This document shows, piece after piece, positions 9,237 to 18,211 of a stretch of 64,000 bases of DNA. Both the position numbers and the translations under genes were made by a program. The stretch is from Neobacillus ginsengisoli. GTDB taxonomy: Bacteria > Bacillota > Bacilli > Bacillales_B > DSM-18226. Location: positions 688,090 through 752,089 of the forward strand of contig NZ_JAUSTW010000002.1 in NCBI RefSeq assembly GCF_030813055.1, given 5' to 3'. The notes beneath the pieces were generated by a model. The model was given only the letters and a program-made list of their open reading frames with translations. It ran no database searches and was not told the DNA's origin. How positions within the stretch are numbered: position 1 is the first letter of the stretch; each line of letters begins with the position of its first letter.

Positions 9237-10034
9237 ATGAATTTATTATTTATTGGAGATGTTGTGGGCTCTCCCGGACGTGATATGGTAAAAGAATATT
9301 TGCCAAAATTAAAAGAGAAATACCACCCGCATTTTACCATTATCAATGGTGAGAATGCCGCAGCCGGAAAAGGGATTACCGAAAAAATATACAGAGAATT
9401 TTTAATGTATGGGGCACAAGCAGTGACCCTTGGAAATCATGCTTGGGATAACAAAGAAATCTTCGAATTTATCGATAACGCCAAGAATATGGTTAGACCC
9501 GCGAATTTTCCTGAAGGAACTCCCGGTAAAGGACTAGCGTTTTTTAAAGTGAATGATCTGGAAATAGCGGTTATTAATTTACAAGGGCGGACCTTTATGG
9601 CACCGCTGGACTGTCCTTTCAGGAAAGCCGATGAATTAGTTGAAATAGCTAGAGCAAGGACGCCTTTTATTTTTGTTGATTTTCACGCCGAGGTAACAAG
9701 TGAAAAACAAGCAATGGGCTGGTACCTCGACGGGCGGGTTTCCGCAGTCGTTGGTACGCATACACATGTTCAAACAGCTGACAGCCGTGTCCTGCCGGGA
9801 GGTACGGGATATTTATCAGACGTAGGCATGACTGGACCTTATGATGGGATTCTAGGTGTTGAAAAGGAGCTAGTCCTAAAAAGATTTTTAACAAGCCTTC
9901 CGGTTCGCTTTGAAGTGCCGAAAACAGGCCGCAACCAATTAAGTGCTGTATATATTGAACTTGACAGAAAAAATGGATTTAGTAAAAAATTAGAACGTAT
10001 TTTAATAAATGATGATCAACCATGGTATTCATAA
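9237..10034 (+). CDS. ymdB: YmdB, metallophosphoesterase / 2',3'-cyclic-nucleotide phosphodiesterase
   Basis: A 265-residue metallophosphoesterase of the YmdB family. Metal-binding motifs are visible in order: FIGDVVGSPGRD (residues 5-16), NGENAA, GNHAWDN (about 67-73) and GTHTHVQTAD (about 177-186). In B. subtilis the syntenic protein hydrolyses cyclic nucleotides and affects biofilm and motility decisions. It sits between rny and spoVS as expected. The start ATG has a GAAAGGG site. Confidence 0.93.
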   Translation: MNLLFIGDVVGSPGRDMVKEYLPKLKEKYHPHFTIINGENAAAGKGITEKIYREFLMYGAQAVTLGNHAWDNKEIFEFIDNAKNMVRPANFPEGTPGKGLAFFKVNDLEIAVINLQGRTFMAPLDCPFRKADELVEIARARTPFIFVDFHAEVTSEKQAMGWYLDGRVSAVVGTHTHVQTADSRVLPGGTGYLSDVGMTGPYDGILGVEKELVLKRFLTSLPVRFEVPKTGRNQLSAVYIELDRKNGFSKKLERILINDDQPWYS

Positions 10035-10040
10035 TCCTGG

Positions 10041-10068
10041 AAACTCTCCTTATTGGAGAGTTTTTTTT
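10041..10068 (+). terminator. Rho-independent terminator after ymdB
   Basis: A 9-bp perfect stem (10041-10049 with 10055-10063), a 5-nt loop and an eight-T run. Confidence 0.9.
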
Positions 10069-10084
10069 ATCTTTTTTTGTCCAA

Positions 10085-10114
10085 GCCGGAATATGTCTAT
10101 TGCCTGACGAATAT
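10085..10114 (+). promoter_or_regulatory. Sigma-H type promoter of spoVS
   Basis: GCCGGAATA (10085-10093), a 12-bp spacer and GACGAATAT (10106-10114). These match the sigma-H pattern RnAGGAwWW-N11/12-RnnGAATww with one mismatch. spoVS of B. subtilis is known to be sigma-H dependent, which fits. It lies 84 bases before the start codon. Confidence 0.7.
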
Positions 10115-10197
10115 AGTAGCAGTGGAATATTATACACCTGATTTATTCATGAAACTGCTCATGCGGGATCGGGATTTTATACAAGGAGGAGCTAGGA

Positions 10198-10458
10198 ATG
10201 GAAATATTAAAAGTTTCAGCAAAATCTAATCCTAATTCTGTAGCTGGTGCACTTGCCGGAGTTCTGCGTGAAAGAGGTGCAGCGGAAATACAGGCGATTG
10301 GGGCGGGTGCATTGAATCAAGCCGTTAAGGCAGTAGCGATTGCTCGAGGATTTGTAGCACCTAGCGGAGTTGATTTGATCTGCATCCCTGCGTTTACCGA
10401 TATCTTAATTGACGGGGAAGAACGAACAGCAATTAAGCTTATTGTAGAGCCGCGTTGA
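10198..10458 (+). CDS. spoVS: Stage V sporulation protein S
   Basis: An 86-residue SpoVS, the usual length and one of the most conserved sporulation proteins. The sequence starts MEILKVSAKSNPNSVAGALA and ends in the characteristic IDGEERTAIKLIVEPR. It is a small Alba-like dimeric protein that affects septation and later sporulation stages. A strong AAGGAGG site precedes the ATG, and the sigma-H type promoter upstream predicts early-sporulation expression. Confidence 0.97.
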   Translation: MEILKVSAKSNPNSVAGALAGVLRERGAAEIQAIGAGALNQAVKAVAIARGFVAPSGVDLICIPAFTDILIDGEERTAIKLIVEPR

Positions 10459-10509
10459 AGGAATCGAAAAACCTAAAAACAATGGTTGATAAAGAGATTT
10501 TTCATTTAT

Positions 10510-10538
10510 CTGCTTGTCTTATGACAAGCAGGTTTTTT
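10510..10538 (+). terminator. Rho-independent terminator after spoVS
   Basis: A 9-bp perfect stem (10510-10518 with 10523-10531), a TTAT loop, then G and six T residues. Confidence 0.9.
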
Positions 10539-10809
10539 GTTATTATAAGGAGTCTGAAATCGTTTTAATTAATAGGTGTAAGAAAACTATTATTCTGATA
10601 TAAAAGAAGTTGATTTTTTCAATACATTTCAAGAAGGCTAAAACTAAGCTGAAATAGTGAAAAGTAGCCGTGGAATGCGCTATTATGCATGTTTCGCTGT
10701 GTTCGTCTGAAATCAGAAAACAGACGAATATTAAATAATAAAAAAATATTCATATTTTAGACAATATTTATGATTAAAGGGTTGCAATTTTTAATACATA
10801 GGTCTAGAA

Positions 10810-10824
10810 TTGAAAGCGTTTAGT
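10810..10824 (+). promoter_or_regulatory. cre-like catabolite-response element upstream of korA
   Basis: TTGAAAGCGTTTAGT matches the CcpA consensus WTGNAANCGNWNNCW at all fixed positions except one (G in place of the late C). It lies about 70 bases upstream of the candidate korA -10, where CcpA could act on transcription. Confidence 0.5.
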
Positions 10825-10891
10825 ACGTATCTAAGAATAAATTCGCTTTGATTCTTTAAAGCATAAAAGTCTAGTGATTTACTTGGAAAAG

Positions 10892-10900
10892 TGCTACACT
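10892..10900 (+). promoter_or_regulatory. Extended -10 promoter candidate for korAB
   Basis: TGCTACACT has the TGn extension followed by TACACT, 52 bases before the korA start. No good -35 hexamer is placed 17 bp upstream, so this is tentative. Confidence 0.4.
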
Positions 10901-10952
10901 AATAGATGATTAAATCTACTTAATTTTTTACATATCCAAAGGGGTGTAAGTC

Positions 10953-12689
10953 ATGATCAATCAACTTTCATGGAAAGTTGGCGGACAACAAGGGGAAGGT
11001 ATTGAAAGTACTGGGGAAATCTTTGCTATCGCACTGAATCGCCTGGGATATTACTTGTATGGTTATCGTCACTTTTCATCTCGGATTAAAGGCGGTCATA
11101 CAAATAATAAGATTCGAGTGAGTACAACTGAAGTTCGTTCCATTTCTGACGATCTTGATATTCTTGTTGCATTTGACCAAGAAACAATCGATTTAAATTA
11201 CAAAGAGTTACATAGTAAAGGAGTAATCCTTGCTGATTCTAAATTTGATCCAAAGAAGCCTGAAGATTCCAGCGCTTCAATGTATGCGGTACCATTTACT
11301 GAAATTGCTACACAATTAGGGACATCTCTAATGAAAAACATGGTGGCAATCGGTGCAACTTCTGCAGTATTAGATCTGGATATAAATGTATTTGAAGAAG
11401 TAGTTCGTGAGATTTTCGGTAGAAAAGGCGACCAAGTCGTTGCAAAAAACATGGATGCAATCAAAGCCGGCTTTGATTATATGAAAGAAAACATGGATGC
11501 AAATGTTCCAACAATGGAGCTTGAAAAAGCGGACGGCAAAAAACGGATGTTCATGATTGGTAATGATGCAATCGCTTTGGGAGCGCTTGCAGCAGGATGT
11601 CGTTTCATGGCTGCCTATCCAATCACACCGGCGTCTGATATCATGGAGTATTTAATTAAGAAACTACCTGCAGTTGGAGGTACAGTTATTCAAACAGAAG
11701 ATGAAATTGCTGCTTGTACAATGACAATTGGTGCAAGTTATGGCGGTGTTCGTGCCATCACTGCTTCTTCCGGCCCTGGATTATCTTTAAAGATGGAAGC
11801 AATTGGATTAGCTGGTATTACAGAAACTCCACTTGTCATTGTTGACACTCAACGTGGCGGTCCTTCAACAGGATTACCAACAAAACAGGAGCAGTCTGAC
11901 TTAATGGCGATGATTTACGGAACACACGGTGAAATTCCAAAAATTGTTATGGCGCCAAGTACAGTTGAAGAGGCTTTCTATGATACAGCAGAAGCTTTTA
12001 ATCTTGCAGAAGAATATCAATGCCCTGTTATTGTCTTATCAGACCTTCAATTATCTTTAGGTAAGCAAACAGTAGAACCGCTTGATGTTTCAAAAGTGGA
12101 AATTAGACGTGGTAAGCTTGTAACTGAAGAGCTTCCTGAGATTGAAAACAAAGGTTACTTCAAGCGTTATGAAGTTACAGAAGATGGTATTTCACCACGT
12201 ACGATTCCTGGTCAGAAAAATGGTATTCACCATGTGACAGGTGTTGAGCATGCTGAGACAGGAAAACCATCTGAATCTGCTGCAAACCGGATCGCCCAAA
12301 TGGACAAACGTTTCCGTAAGGTTGAAAATATCCGTTTTAATACACCTGTATATAAAAATGCACCACATGAAGATGCAGATCTATTGATCGTAGGTTTTAA
12401 CTCAACTCGCGGTGCTATTGAAGAAGCAATGGTTCGTCTTGAAAATGACGGCATGAAAGTAAATCATGCTCAAATCCGTTTAATTCATCCATTCCCAACA
12501 GACGAAGTTCTTCCACTAATTCGTTCTGCGAAAAAAGTAATTGTTGTCGAAAACAATGCAACCGGACAATTAGCAAATATTATGAAAATGAATGTCGGGC
12601 ATGCTGAAAAGATCACTAAATATGTTAAATATGATGGAAATCCATTTCTTCCTCACGAAGTTCATTCAAAATGTAAGGAGTTGTTCTAA
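10953..12689 (+). CDS. korA: 2-oxoacid:ferredoxin oxidoreductase, alpha subunit (gamma-alpha fusion)
   Basis: A 578-residue subunit. The N-terminal 190 residues are the gamma-type domain (WKVGGQQGEGIESTGEIF), fused to the alpha domain with the AAYPITPASDIMEYL motif (about 224-238). The enzyme oxidises 2-oxoglutarate or a related 2-oxoacid to the acyl-CoA with ferredoxin as acceptor. No delta or ferredoxin subunit is encoded next to it, so this is the two-subunit type. korB starts at the base after its stop codon. B. subtilis 168 lacks this pair at this position, but other Bacillaceae carry it between spoVS and miaB. Confidence 0.92.
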   Translation: MINQLSWKVGGQQGEGIESTGEIFAIALNRLGYYLYGYRHFSSRIKGGHTNNKIRVSTTEVRSISDDLDILVAFDQETIDLNYKELHSKGVILADSKFDPKKPEDSSASMYAVPFTEIATQLGTSLMKNMVAIGATSAVLDLDINVFEEVVREIFGRKGDQVVAKNMDAIKAGFDYMKENMDANVPTMELEKADGKKRMFMIGNDAIALGALAAGCRFMAAYPITPASDIMEYLIKKLPAVGGTVIQTEDEIAACTMTIGASYGGVRAITASSGPGLSLKMEAIGLAGITETPLVIVDTQRGGPSTGLPTKQEQSDLMAMIYGTHGEIPKIVMAPSTVEEAFYDTAEAFNLAEEYQCPVIVLSDLQLSLGKQTVEPLDVSKVEIRRGKLVTEELPEIENKGYFKRYEVTEDGISPRTIPGQKNGIHHVTGVEHAETGKPSESAANRIAQMDKRFRKVENIRFNTPVYKNAPHEDADLLIVGFNSTRGAIEEAMVRLENDGMKVNHAQIRLIHPFPTDEVLPLIRSAKKVIVVENNATGQLANIMKMNVGHAEKITKYVKYDGNPFLPHEVHSKCKELF

Positions 12690-13556
12690 GTGGCCACTTT
12701 TAAAGACTTTCGAAATGATGTAAAACCGAACTGGTGCCCTGGCTGTGGTGACTTCTCCGTACAAGCGGCAATGCAACGTGCGGCAGCAAATGTTGGCTTA
12801 GAACCACAAAATCTAGCAGTAATTTCCGGGATTGGTTGTTCAGGTCGTATTTCCGGTTATATTAATTCATACGGCTTTCACGGTATCCACGGTCGTTCAC
12901 TTCCGATTGCCCAAGGTGTTAAAATGGCCAATCGTGACCTAACAGTTATCGCTTCCGGTGGTGACGGCGACGGATATGCAATTGGTATGGCTCATACTAT
13001 TCATGCCATTCGTCGTAATGTTGACATTACTTATATTGTAATGGATAACCAAATCTATGGATTAACAAAGGGACAAACCTCCCCGCGTTCAGCTGAAGGT
13101 TTTAAAACAAAATCTACACCGATGGGGTCAATTGAACAAGCAATTTCCCCAATGGAAATGGCTTTAACAGTAGGAGCAACATTTGTTGCACAAAGCTTCT
13201 CAACAGATTTAAAAGACCTAACAGCTTTAATTGAAGCAGGTATTAAACATAAAGGATTCTCTTTAATTAACGTTTTCAGTCCATGTGTTACTTATAATAA
13301 AGTAAACACATATGACTGGTTTAAAGAAAATCTAACAAAGTTAAGCGATGTTGAAGGTTATGATCCATCAAACCGCGAAAATGCTATGCAAACATTAATG
13401 AAGCATAACGGTCTTGTTACAGGACTTATATATCAAAATATAGAGCGTCCATCTTACCAAGAATTAATCAAAGGTTATTCAGAGACTCCATTAGTAAATG
13501 CGAACCTTAACCTTGACCAAGCGCATTTTGATAAGTTAGTTGCTGAATTTATGTAA
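12690..13556 (+). CDS. korB: 2-oxoacid:ferredoxin oxidoreductase, beta subunit
   Basis: A 288-residue thiamine-diphosphate subunit. The iron-sulfur/TPP region starts with NWCPGCGDFSVQ (about residues 15-26), and SGGDGDGYAIG (about 90-100) is the ThDP/Mg binding motif. It pairs with the upstream alpha subunit. The GTG start follows the korA stop with no gap, and its AAGGAG site lies inside the end of korA, so translation is probably coupled. Two-subunit enzymes of this kind usually prefer 2-oxoglutarate or pyruvate; the substrate cannot be decided from sequence here. Confidence 0.92.
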   Translation: MATFKDFRNDVKPNWCPGCGDFSVQAAMQRAAANVGLEPQNLAVISGIGCSGRISGYINSYGFHGIHGRSLPIAQGVKMANRDLTVIASGGDGDGYAIGMAHTIHAIRRNVDITYIVMDNQIYGLTKGQTSPRSAEGFKTKSTPMGSIEQAISPMEMALTVGATFVAQSFSTDLKDLTALIEAGIKHKGFSLINVFSPCVTYNKVNTYDWFKENLTKLSDVEGYDPSNRENAMQTLMKHNGLVTGLIYQNIERPSYQELIKGYSETPLVNANLNLDQAHFDKLVAEFM

Positions 13557-13565
13557 TTTCACTAT

Positions 13566-13602
13566 AAAAAATCCCGTGGATGTAATCCTCCGGGATTTTT
13601 TT
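13566..13602 (+). terminator. Rho-independent terminator after korB
   Basis: The outer stem AAAAAATCCCG with CGGGATTTTT (13566-13576 with 13591-13600) encloses a small inner GGAT/ATCC stem and runs into T residues. Confidence 0.85.
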
Positions 13603-13914
13603 ATTGTTTAAAACATTGATGAATTGTGAACAATGCCTTTTATAGAGTGAGGGTCATCACATATTTTTTTAGAAAAATAAGTTAAAATTATTAATTGTGT
13701 ATCCATGTTTAACATTCATTCAAGATTCCAAAATAGATTTACTTAGCGGTTTTGCCGGAAAGGATTTTCTATTGTTTTAAAGCCTATAAACCTTTATACT
13801 ATAATAATGTGCGGTAACGCATGAAGTATTTTTTCTATGTGTTTAAGTAAAAAAATTTCTTTATTTTAATAGAAGTAGTTAAGGAAATTGACATGAAAGG
13901 GGATTTTTCCGAAC
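13603..13914 (+). other. korB-miaB intergenic region with promoter candidate
   Basis: About 310 bases without a gene, A/T-rich. The only element I can support is TTGTTT (13772-13777), a 17-bp spacer and TATACT (13795-13800), a likely sigma-A promoter for miaB-ricA. Confidence 0.45.
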
Positions 13915-15459
13915 ATGAATGAAAATCAACGCTTAGAAAGTCAACAAGTAAAGTCTGCTAATTCTTCGGACAAAAAATCCGCCAAGGATTACAGCAAATA
14001 TTTTGAACAAGTTATTACTGCTCCATCTTTAAAGGATGCAAAAAAACGCGGAAAGGAAGAAGTGAAGTACCATAATGACTTCTCGATTCCCGAGGAATTC
14101 CGCGGGATGGGTAATGGACGCAAATTCTATATCCGTACCTATGGCTGCCAAATGAATGAACACGATACAGAAGTAATGGCGGGAATTTTTTTAGCACTTG
14201 GCTACGAGCCAACTGACAGCACAGACGATGCCAATGTAATTCTATTAAATACATGTGCCATCCGTGAAAATGCTGAAAATAAAGTATTTGGTGAACTTGG
14301 CCATCTAAAAGCACTGAAAATGGAAAAGCCGGACTTGCTTTTAGGTGTTTGCGGATGCATGTCTCAAGAAGAATCGGTCGTTAATAAGATTTTAAAAACC
14401 TATCAACAGGTTGATATGATTTTTGGTACCCATAATATCCACCGCCTGCCGAACATTTTACGTGAAGCCTATATGTCGAAAGAAATGGTGGTTGAGGTGT
14501 GGTCCAAAGAAGGCGACGTAATCGAGAACCTTCCAAAGGTCCGCCGCGGTAATATTAAGGCATGGGTGAACATTATGTACGGCTGTGACAAATTCTGTAC
14601 GTATTGTATCGTACCTTACACTCGCGGGAAAGAACGAAGCCGCCGCCCTGAAGAAATTATTCAGGAAGTCCGCCATTTAGCTGCACAGGGCTATCAGGAA
14701 GTTACCCTATTAGGTCAAAACGTTAATGCTTATGGAAAAGACTTAGATGGAATGCACTATGGACTTGGTGATCTAATGGATGAATTACGTAAAATTGATA
14801 TCCCAAGGATTCGTTTTACAACAAGCCATCCGCGTGATTTTGATGACCATTTAATTGAAGTTCTTGCAAAGGGCGGCAATTTGATGGATCATATCCATTT
14901 GCCGGTACAATCAGGTTCTACAGAAGTGCTTAAAATTATGGCGCGTAAATATACAAGAGAACAATATTTAGAGCTTGTTAGAAAAATTAAAGCAGCTATC
15001 CCGAATGTAGCATTAACAACCGATATAATTGTCGGCTATCCAAACGAAACAGATGAGCAATTTGAAGAAACATTATCTTTATATCAAGAAGTGGGTTATG
15101 AATTAGCTTATACGTTTATTTATTCTCCTCGTGAAGGTACTCCTGCAGCAAAAATGGAGGATAACGTTCCGTTGGAAGTGAAAAAACAACGATTGCAACG
15201 TCTAAATGCTCTTGTAAATGAGCTTTCTTTAGAAGCGATGAAAAAACATGTAGGTCAAATTGTTGAGGTTTTAGTCGAAGGGGAAAGTAAGAACAATCCT
15301 GATGTTCTTGCCGGATATACAAGCAGGAACAAGCTAGTTAACTTTGTAGCTCCTAAAACAGCAATCGGTAAGATTGTGACAGTGAAAATTACAGATGCAA
15401 AAACATGGTCATTAAACGGAGAAATGGTGGAAGAATTAGAACCGGTAGAGGTGAAGTAA
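13915..15459 (+). CDS. miaB: tRNA-2-methylthio-N6-dimethylallyladenosine synthase MiaB
   Basis: A 514-residue radical SAM methylthiotransferase that converts i6A37 to ms2i6A37 in tRNAs reading UNN codons. The first 65 residues are the Bacillus-type N-terminal extension. The UPF0004 domain follows with its auxiliary-cluster cysteines C78, C114 and C148. The radical SAM cluster is CDKFCTYC (C224, C228, C231). A TRAM domain forms the C-terminus. The start ATG has an AAAGGGG site. ricA starts one base after the stop. Confidence 0.97.
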   Translation: MNENQRLESQQVKSANSSDKKSAKDYSKYFEQVITAPSLKDAKKRGKEEVKYHNDFSIPEEFRGMGNGRKFYIRTYGCQMNEHDTEVMAGIFLALGYEPTDSTDDANVILLNTCAIRENAENKVFGELGHLKALKMEKPDLLLGVCGCMSQEESVVNKILKTYQQVDMIFGTHNIHRLPNILREAYMSKEMVVEVWSKEGDVIENLPKVRRGNIKAWVNIMYGCDKFCTYCIVPYTRGKERSRRPEEIIQEVRHLAAQGYQEVTLLGQNVNAYGKDLDGMHYGLGDLMDELRKIDIPRIRFTTSHPRDFDDHLIEVLAKGGNLMDHIHLPVQSGSTEVLKIMARKYTREQYLELVRKIKAAIPNVALTTDIIVGYPNETDEQFEETLSLYQEVGYELAYTFIYSPREGTPAAKMEDNVPLEVKKQRLQRLNALVNELSLEAMKKHVGQIVEVLVEGESKNNPDVLAGYTSRNKLVNFVAPKTAIGKIVTVKITDAKTWSLNGEMVEELEPVEVK

Positions 15460-15460
15460 A

Positions 15461-15919
15461 GTGGCGAAGTATACAAAAGATGATATCGTCGCTCGTGCAG
15501 CAGATTTAGCACGTATGATTTCAGAAACAGAAGAAGTGGACTTCTTCAAACGGGCAGAAGCCCAGATACATGAAAACCCAAAGGTTAAGATATTGATTTC
15601 AGATATTAAAGGATTACAAAAGCAAGCAGTAAACCTCCAGCATTATGGTAAACCGGAGGCATTAAAAAAAGTTGAGGATAAGATTACTTCCATTGAGCAG
15701 GAGTTGGATGAAATCCCTGTTGTACAGGATTTCAAGCAATCTCAAGTGGAAGTAAATGAATTGCTTCAGCTAATTGCCTCAACGATTTCCAATACGGTAA
15801 CCGATGAAATAATTATTTCAACGGGTGGAGATGTATTAATGGGTGAAACAGGTGCAAGCATGAAAAATGGTGGAGCTTGTGATCACGGCTGTGATCATGA
15901 TCATGACCACGATCATTAA
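15461..15919 (+). CDS. ricA: RicA (YmcA), Y-complex RNA-processing / competence factor
   Basis: A 152-residue YlbF/YmcA family protein starting with GTG, overlapping the miaB operon. The first 110 residues are the helical family domain. RicA works with RicF and RicT in a complex that carries iron-sulfur clusters and assists RNase Y in mRNA maturation, and so influences biofilm formation, competence and sporulation. The C-terminus here is CDHGC followed by four Asp-His pairs, giving two cysteines and a histidine-rich tail that could contribute metal ligands. Length is slightly above the B. subtilis protein. Confidence 0.93.
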   Translation: MAKYTKDDIVARAADLARMISETEEVDFFKRAEAQIHENPKVKILISDIKGLQKQAVNLQHYGKPEALKKVEDKITSIEQELDEIPVVQDFKQSQVEVNELLQLIASTISNTVTDEIIISTGGDVLMGETGASMKNGGACDHGCDHDHDHDH

Positions 15920-15926
15920 TTTACCT

Positions 15927-15960
15927 AAAACCAGGCTATTTACGGAGCCTGGTTTTTTCT
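15927..15960 (+). terminator. Rho-independent terminator after ricA
   Basis: An 11-bp perfect stem (15927-15937 with 15946-15956), an 8-nt loop and a T run. Confidence 0.9.
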
Positions 15961-16138
15961 TTTTTCCTTTCCCGGTATATCATTCTAACCCTAAAGGCGG
16001 CCTCATAGAATGAAAGCAGGGCCCACATCAGGGTCATCCTCGTTTTTAAAGTGCAAGCTATCATGGAACATACATAAAAATCCCGCATAAAATGAACTAT
16101 GACTAAACTTTTAACCAGTATTCCTAAAAATATATCGC

Positions 16139-16166
16139 ACACTAGTCTAAAAATTAGCATAGGATG
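16139..16166 (+). promoter_or_regulatory. Sigma-K-like promoter candidate of cotE
   Basis: AC (16139-16140), a 17-bp spacer and CATAGGATG (16158-16166) resemble the sigma-K pattern AC-N16/17-CATANNNTA with one mismatch. cotE of B. subtilis has sigma-E and sigma-K promoters. A transcript from here would begin near 16170, before the start codon chosen for cotE. No convincing sigma-E promoter was found. Confidence 0.35.
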
Positions 16167-16198
16167 AAATGAAAATGAATGAGGAGGGTTCGCGCGAA

Positions 16199-16744
16199 AT
16201 GGGAGAATTTAGAGAGATATTTGCCAAAGCGGTAGTAGCGAAAGGACGAAAATTTACTCAGTCCAATCATACGATTAGCCCGGCGCATAGTCCAACTAGT
16301 ATTCTTGGCTGTTGGATTATCAACCATAAATACAACGCGAAAAAAGTCGGTAAGACAGTAGAGATACACGGCTCCTATGACATCAACGTTTGGTACTCTT
16401 TTAATGATAATACCAAAACTGAAGTGGTTACCGAACGAGTTCAATATACAGATGTCATTAAGTTAAAGTATCGTGACCACGATTGCCTCGATGACAATGA
16501 AATTGTTGCTCGAGTGCTTCAGCAGCCTAATTGCTGTGAAGCAGTAATATCCCCTAATGGCAATCGCATCATCGTTCATGTGGAAAGGGAATTTCTTGTA
16601 GAGGTGATCGGCGAGACAAAAATTGTTGTTGTCATCAGTTCTGAAGGACATTCAGACGACGATGGTGATTGGGGTATGGATGTAGACGACGAGGAATTCG
16701 AAGAACTCAATCCGGATTTCTTAGTCGGCTCAGAAGAGGAATAA
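16199..16744 (+). CDS. cotE: Outer spore coat morphogenetic protein CotE
   Basis: A 181-residue CotE, the same length as in B. subtilis. The N-terminal [19 protein letters not shown] and the later [16 protein letters not shown] and [10 protein letters not shown] segments are typical, and the C-terminus is the usual acidic tail ending FLVGSEEE. CotE directs outer-coat assembly around the forespore. The start at 16199 is preferred over an in-frame ATG at 16169, because GGAGGG stands about ten bases before it and the protein then matches the family N-terminus. Confidence 0.96.
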   Translation: MGEFREIFAKAVVAKGRKFTQSNHTISPAHSPTSILGCWIINHKYNAKKVGKTVEIHGSYDINVWYSFNDNTKTEVVTERVQYTDVIKLKYRDHDCLDDNEIVARVLQQPNCCEAVISPNGNRIIVHVEREFLVEVIGETKIVVVISSEGHSDDDGDWGMDVDDEEFEELNPDFLVGSEEE

Positions 16745-16749
16745 AAGAT

Positions 16750-16779
16750 ACTAGGAAGGTTTTACTTCCTAGTTTTTTT
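16750..16779 (+). terminator. Rho-independent terminator after cotE
   Basis: A 9-bp perfect stem (16750-16758 with 16765-16773), a 6-nt loop and seven T residues. Confidence 0.9.
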
Positions 16780-16874
16780 CTATGTTCATTCCATTTAATG
16801 AGACCTTTTTCGAACTTTAGTCTGACAAATTAATGTAGTATTCAACTTATAATGATGGAGAAGGAGTGAGCCTA

Positions 16875-17927
16875 ATGAAAATCTATCAACTATATTTAAA
16901 ATGTTTTCACTTAGATGAAATGAAAAAGTTCTATACCGAAGATTTAGAAATGGAATTGCTCAGTGAATCTGAACACCATTTTACGGTTAGTGCAGGTACA
17001 ACAAAAATATTTTTTGAATTGGATACAAGCATACCCTATTATCATGTTTGTTTTCGTACGGGCTCTAAATACATAGAGCACATGTATCATAAGCTTGCCG
17101 AAAATAAACTGTTACTGTCTGATGAAAAAGGGCATTACAGTATGTTTTGGGAAGGAAAGCAAGTATATTTTTTTGATCCTGATGGTAATATTCTTGAAAT
17201 ATTGGAAAGGCCGTTTCATTGGGGAGAAAGTCAACCGGAAGCGGGTTGGTATGATATTGGCGAAATAGGGATGCCGGTACCATCGGTAAAGAAAATGCAG
17301 GAAAGTCTACGCCCGTATATCAGAGATCAACGAAAAGATGAAAACGATACATTTGCTTTTTACGGTGATCAGAAGGGTGTTTTTGTAATTGTAAAGGAAG
17401 GACGGAACTGGAAGCCATCAGCTCGGGCGGCAACGATTCATCCGATTACGGCTGTAGTTTTAGGTGAGCAGGAGGGGCGTTTTACTCATCCTGAATTACC
17501 TTACGATGTTTTTGTCCGAAAGGAATGGAATGATGCGGTTCCAGCTGTTCAATTTCGTATGGCCCGCCCAACCAATCAAATGGATAAAATCATCGAATTT
17601 TATGAAGAGGGTCTTGGGTTGGAGAAAATCGGCGGATTCAAAGGCCATGCGGGCTATGATGGTGTTATGTTCGGCCTCCCTAATTATAGCTATCATTTGG
17701 AGTTTACCCAATCAGAAGAAAAGGTGAAATTGCCAATGCCTACGAAAGAACATCTATTAGTTTTTTACCTCCCCAACCTGTTTGAACTCAATCGAATCGT
17801 ACATAGACTTTCGGATATGGGCTATAAAGAGGTAGAACCGGAAAATCCATACTGGGGCAGAGGAGGAGTAACGATAGAAGACCCAGATGGATACAGAATT
17901 GTGCTTATGAATACAGTGGGGATATAA
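16875..17927 (+). CDS. VOC-superfamily protein with several glyoxalase-type modules
   Basis: A 350-residue protein made of vicinal-oxygen-chelate modules. Residues 1-115 are one module, ending in YFFDPDGNILEI. Residues about 120-215 look like a second, shorter module (IGEIGMPVPSV, then FAFYGDQKGVF). Residues about 220-350 form a third, YycE-like module, with FYEEGLGLEKIGGFKGHAGY and IEDPDGYRIVL. VOC proteins bind metal and act as glyoxalases, dioxygenases or drug-binding resistance proteins. The substrate is unknown here. The ATG at 16875 is preferred over the GTG at 16866, because the AAGGAG site overlaps that GTG. Confidence 0.75.
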   Translation: MKIYQLYLKCFHLDEMKKFYTEDLEMELLSESEHHFTVSAGTTKIFFELDTSIPYYHVCFRTGSKYIEHMYHKLAENKLLLSDEKGHYSMFWEGKQVYFFDPDGNILEILERPFHWGESQPEAGWYDIGEIGMPVPSVKKMQESLRPYIRDQRKDENDTFAFYGDQKGVFVIVKEGRNWKPSARAATIHPITAVVLGEQEGRFTHPELPYDVFVRKEWNDAVPAVQFRMARPTNQMDKIIEFYEEGLGLEKIGGFKGHAGYDGVMFGLPNYSYHLEFTQSEEKVKLPMPTKEHLLVFYLPNLFELNRIVHRLSDMGYKEVEPENPYWGRGGVTIEDPDGYRIVLMNTVGI

Positions 17928-17980
17928 AAGATGTATTTTTGAAATAGAAAAATCACACCCTAATTTCAGGAGGTGTACTG

Positions 17981-18181
17981 ATGGAACCAAAACTGCCCGG
18001 GAATAAGAAGATGCCGGATTTTGACCAATTAAATGATCGTATAATCGCCGATAGACCTTCAACACCATCTTTAGTCATTAAAACGAATCTGGATGCAAAG
18101 GATGCAACAGAAAATAATCCCTATAACCATGATAAGGAGCCCAAGGATCCGAAGGAATTTAGAGATTATTTTGAAGAGTGA
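17981..18181 (+). CDS. Small acidic hypothetical protein
   Basis: A 66-residue hydrophilic protein with many Asp, Lys, Pro and Asn residues and no cysteine, signal peptide or membrane helix. I do not recognise a family. It is likely real because an ideal AGGAGGTG site stands at the right distance before the ATG and a strong terminator follows the stop directly. It lies 53 bases after the VOC gene on the same strand and may be cotranscribed with it. Confidence 0.6.
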   Translation: MEPKLPGNKKMPDFDQLNDRIIADRPSTPSLVIKTNLDAKDATENNPYNHDKEPKDPKEFRDYFEE

Positions 18182-18182
18182 T

Positions 18183-18211
18183 AAGCCGGGATTAGTCCTT
18201 CCGGCTTTTTT
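18183..18211 (+). terminator. Rho-independent terminator between convergent genes
   Basis: AAGCCGG pairs with CCGGCTT (18183-18189 with 18201-18207), with an 11-nt loop and a T run. It lies between the small hypothetical gene and the convergent acetyltransferase gene, whose last codons overlap it. Confidence 0.85.

Larger units (their letters stand above)
10539..10952 (+). other. spoVS-korA intergenic region
   Basis: About 410 bases without a gene. It contains a cre-like site (10810-10824) and an extended -10 promoter candidate (10892-10900). The remainder is A/T-rich with no other structure that I can support. Confidence 0.6.

Noticed and set aside
16004..16011. CATAGAAT as a sigma-E -10 element for cotE.
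   Set aside because: No acceptable sigma-E -35 sequence at 14-15 bp upstream.
16169..16198. Upstream in-frame ATG that would lengthen CotE by ten residues.
   Set aside because: No ribosome binding site before it, it would start at or before the likely sigma-K transcription start, and the extra residues do not match CotE.
17464..17727. An 87-codon frame within the VOC gene on the same strand.
   Set aside because: It is a shifted frame of the VOC protein and does not resemble any family.
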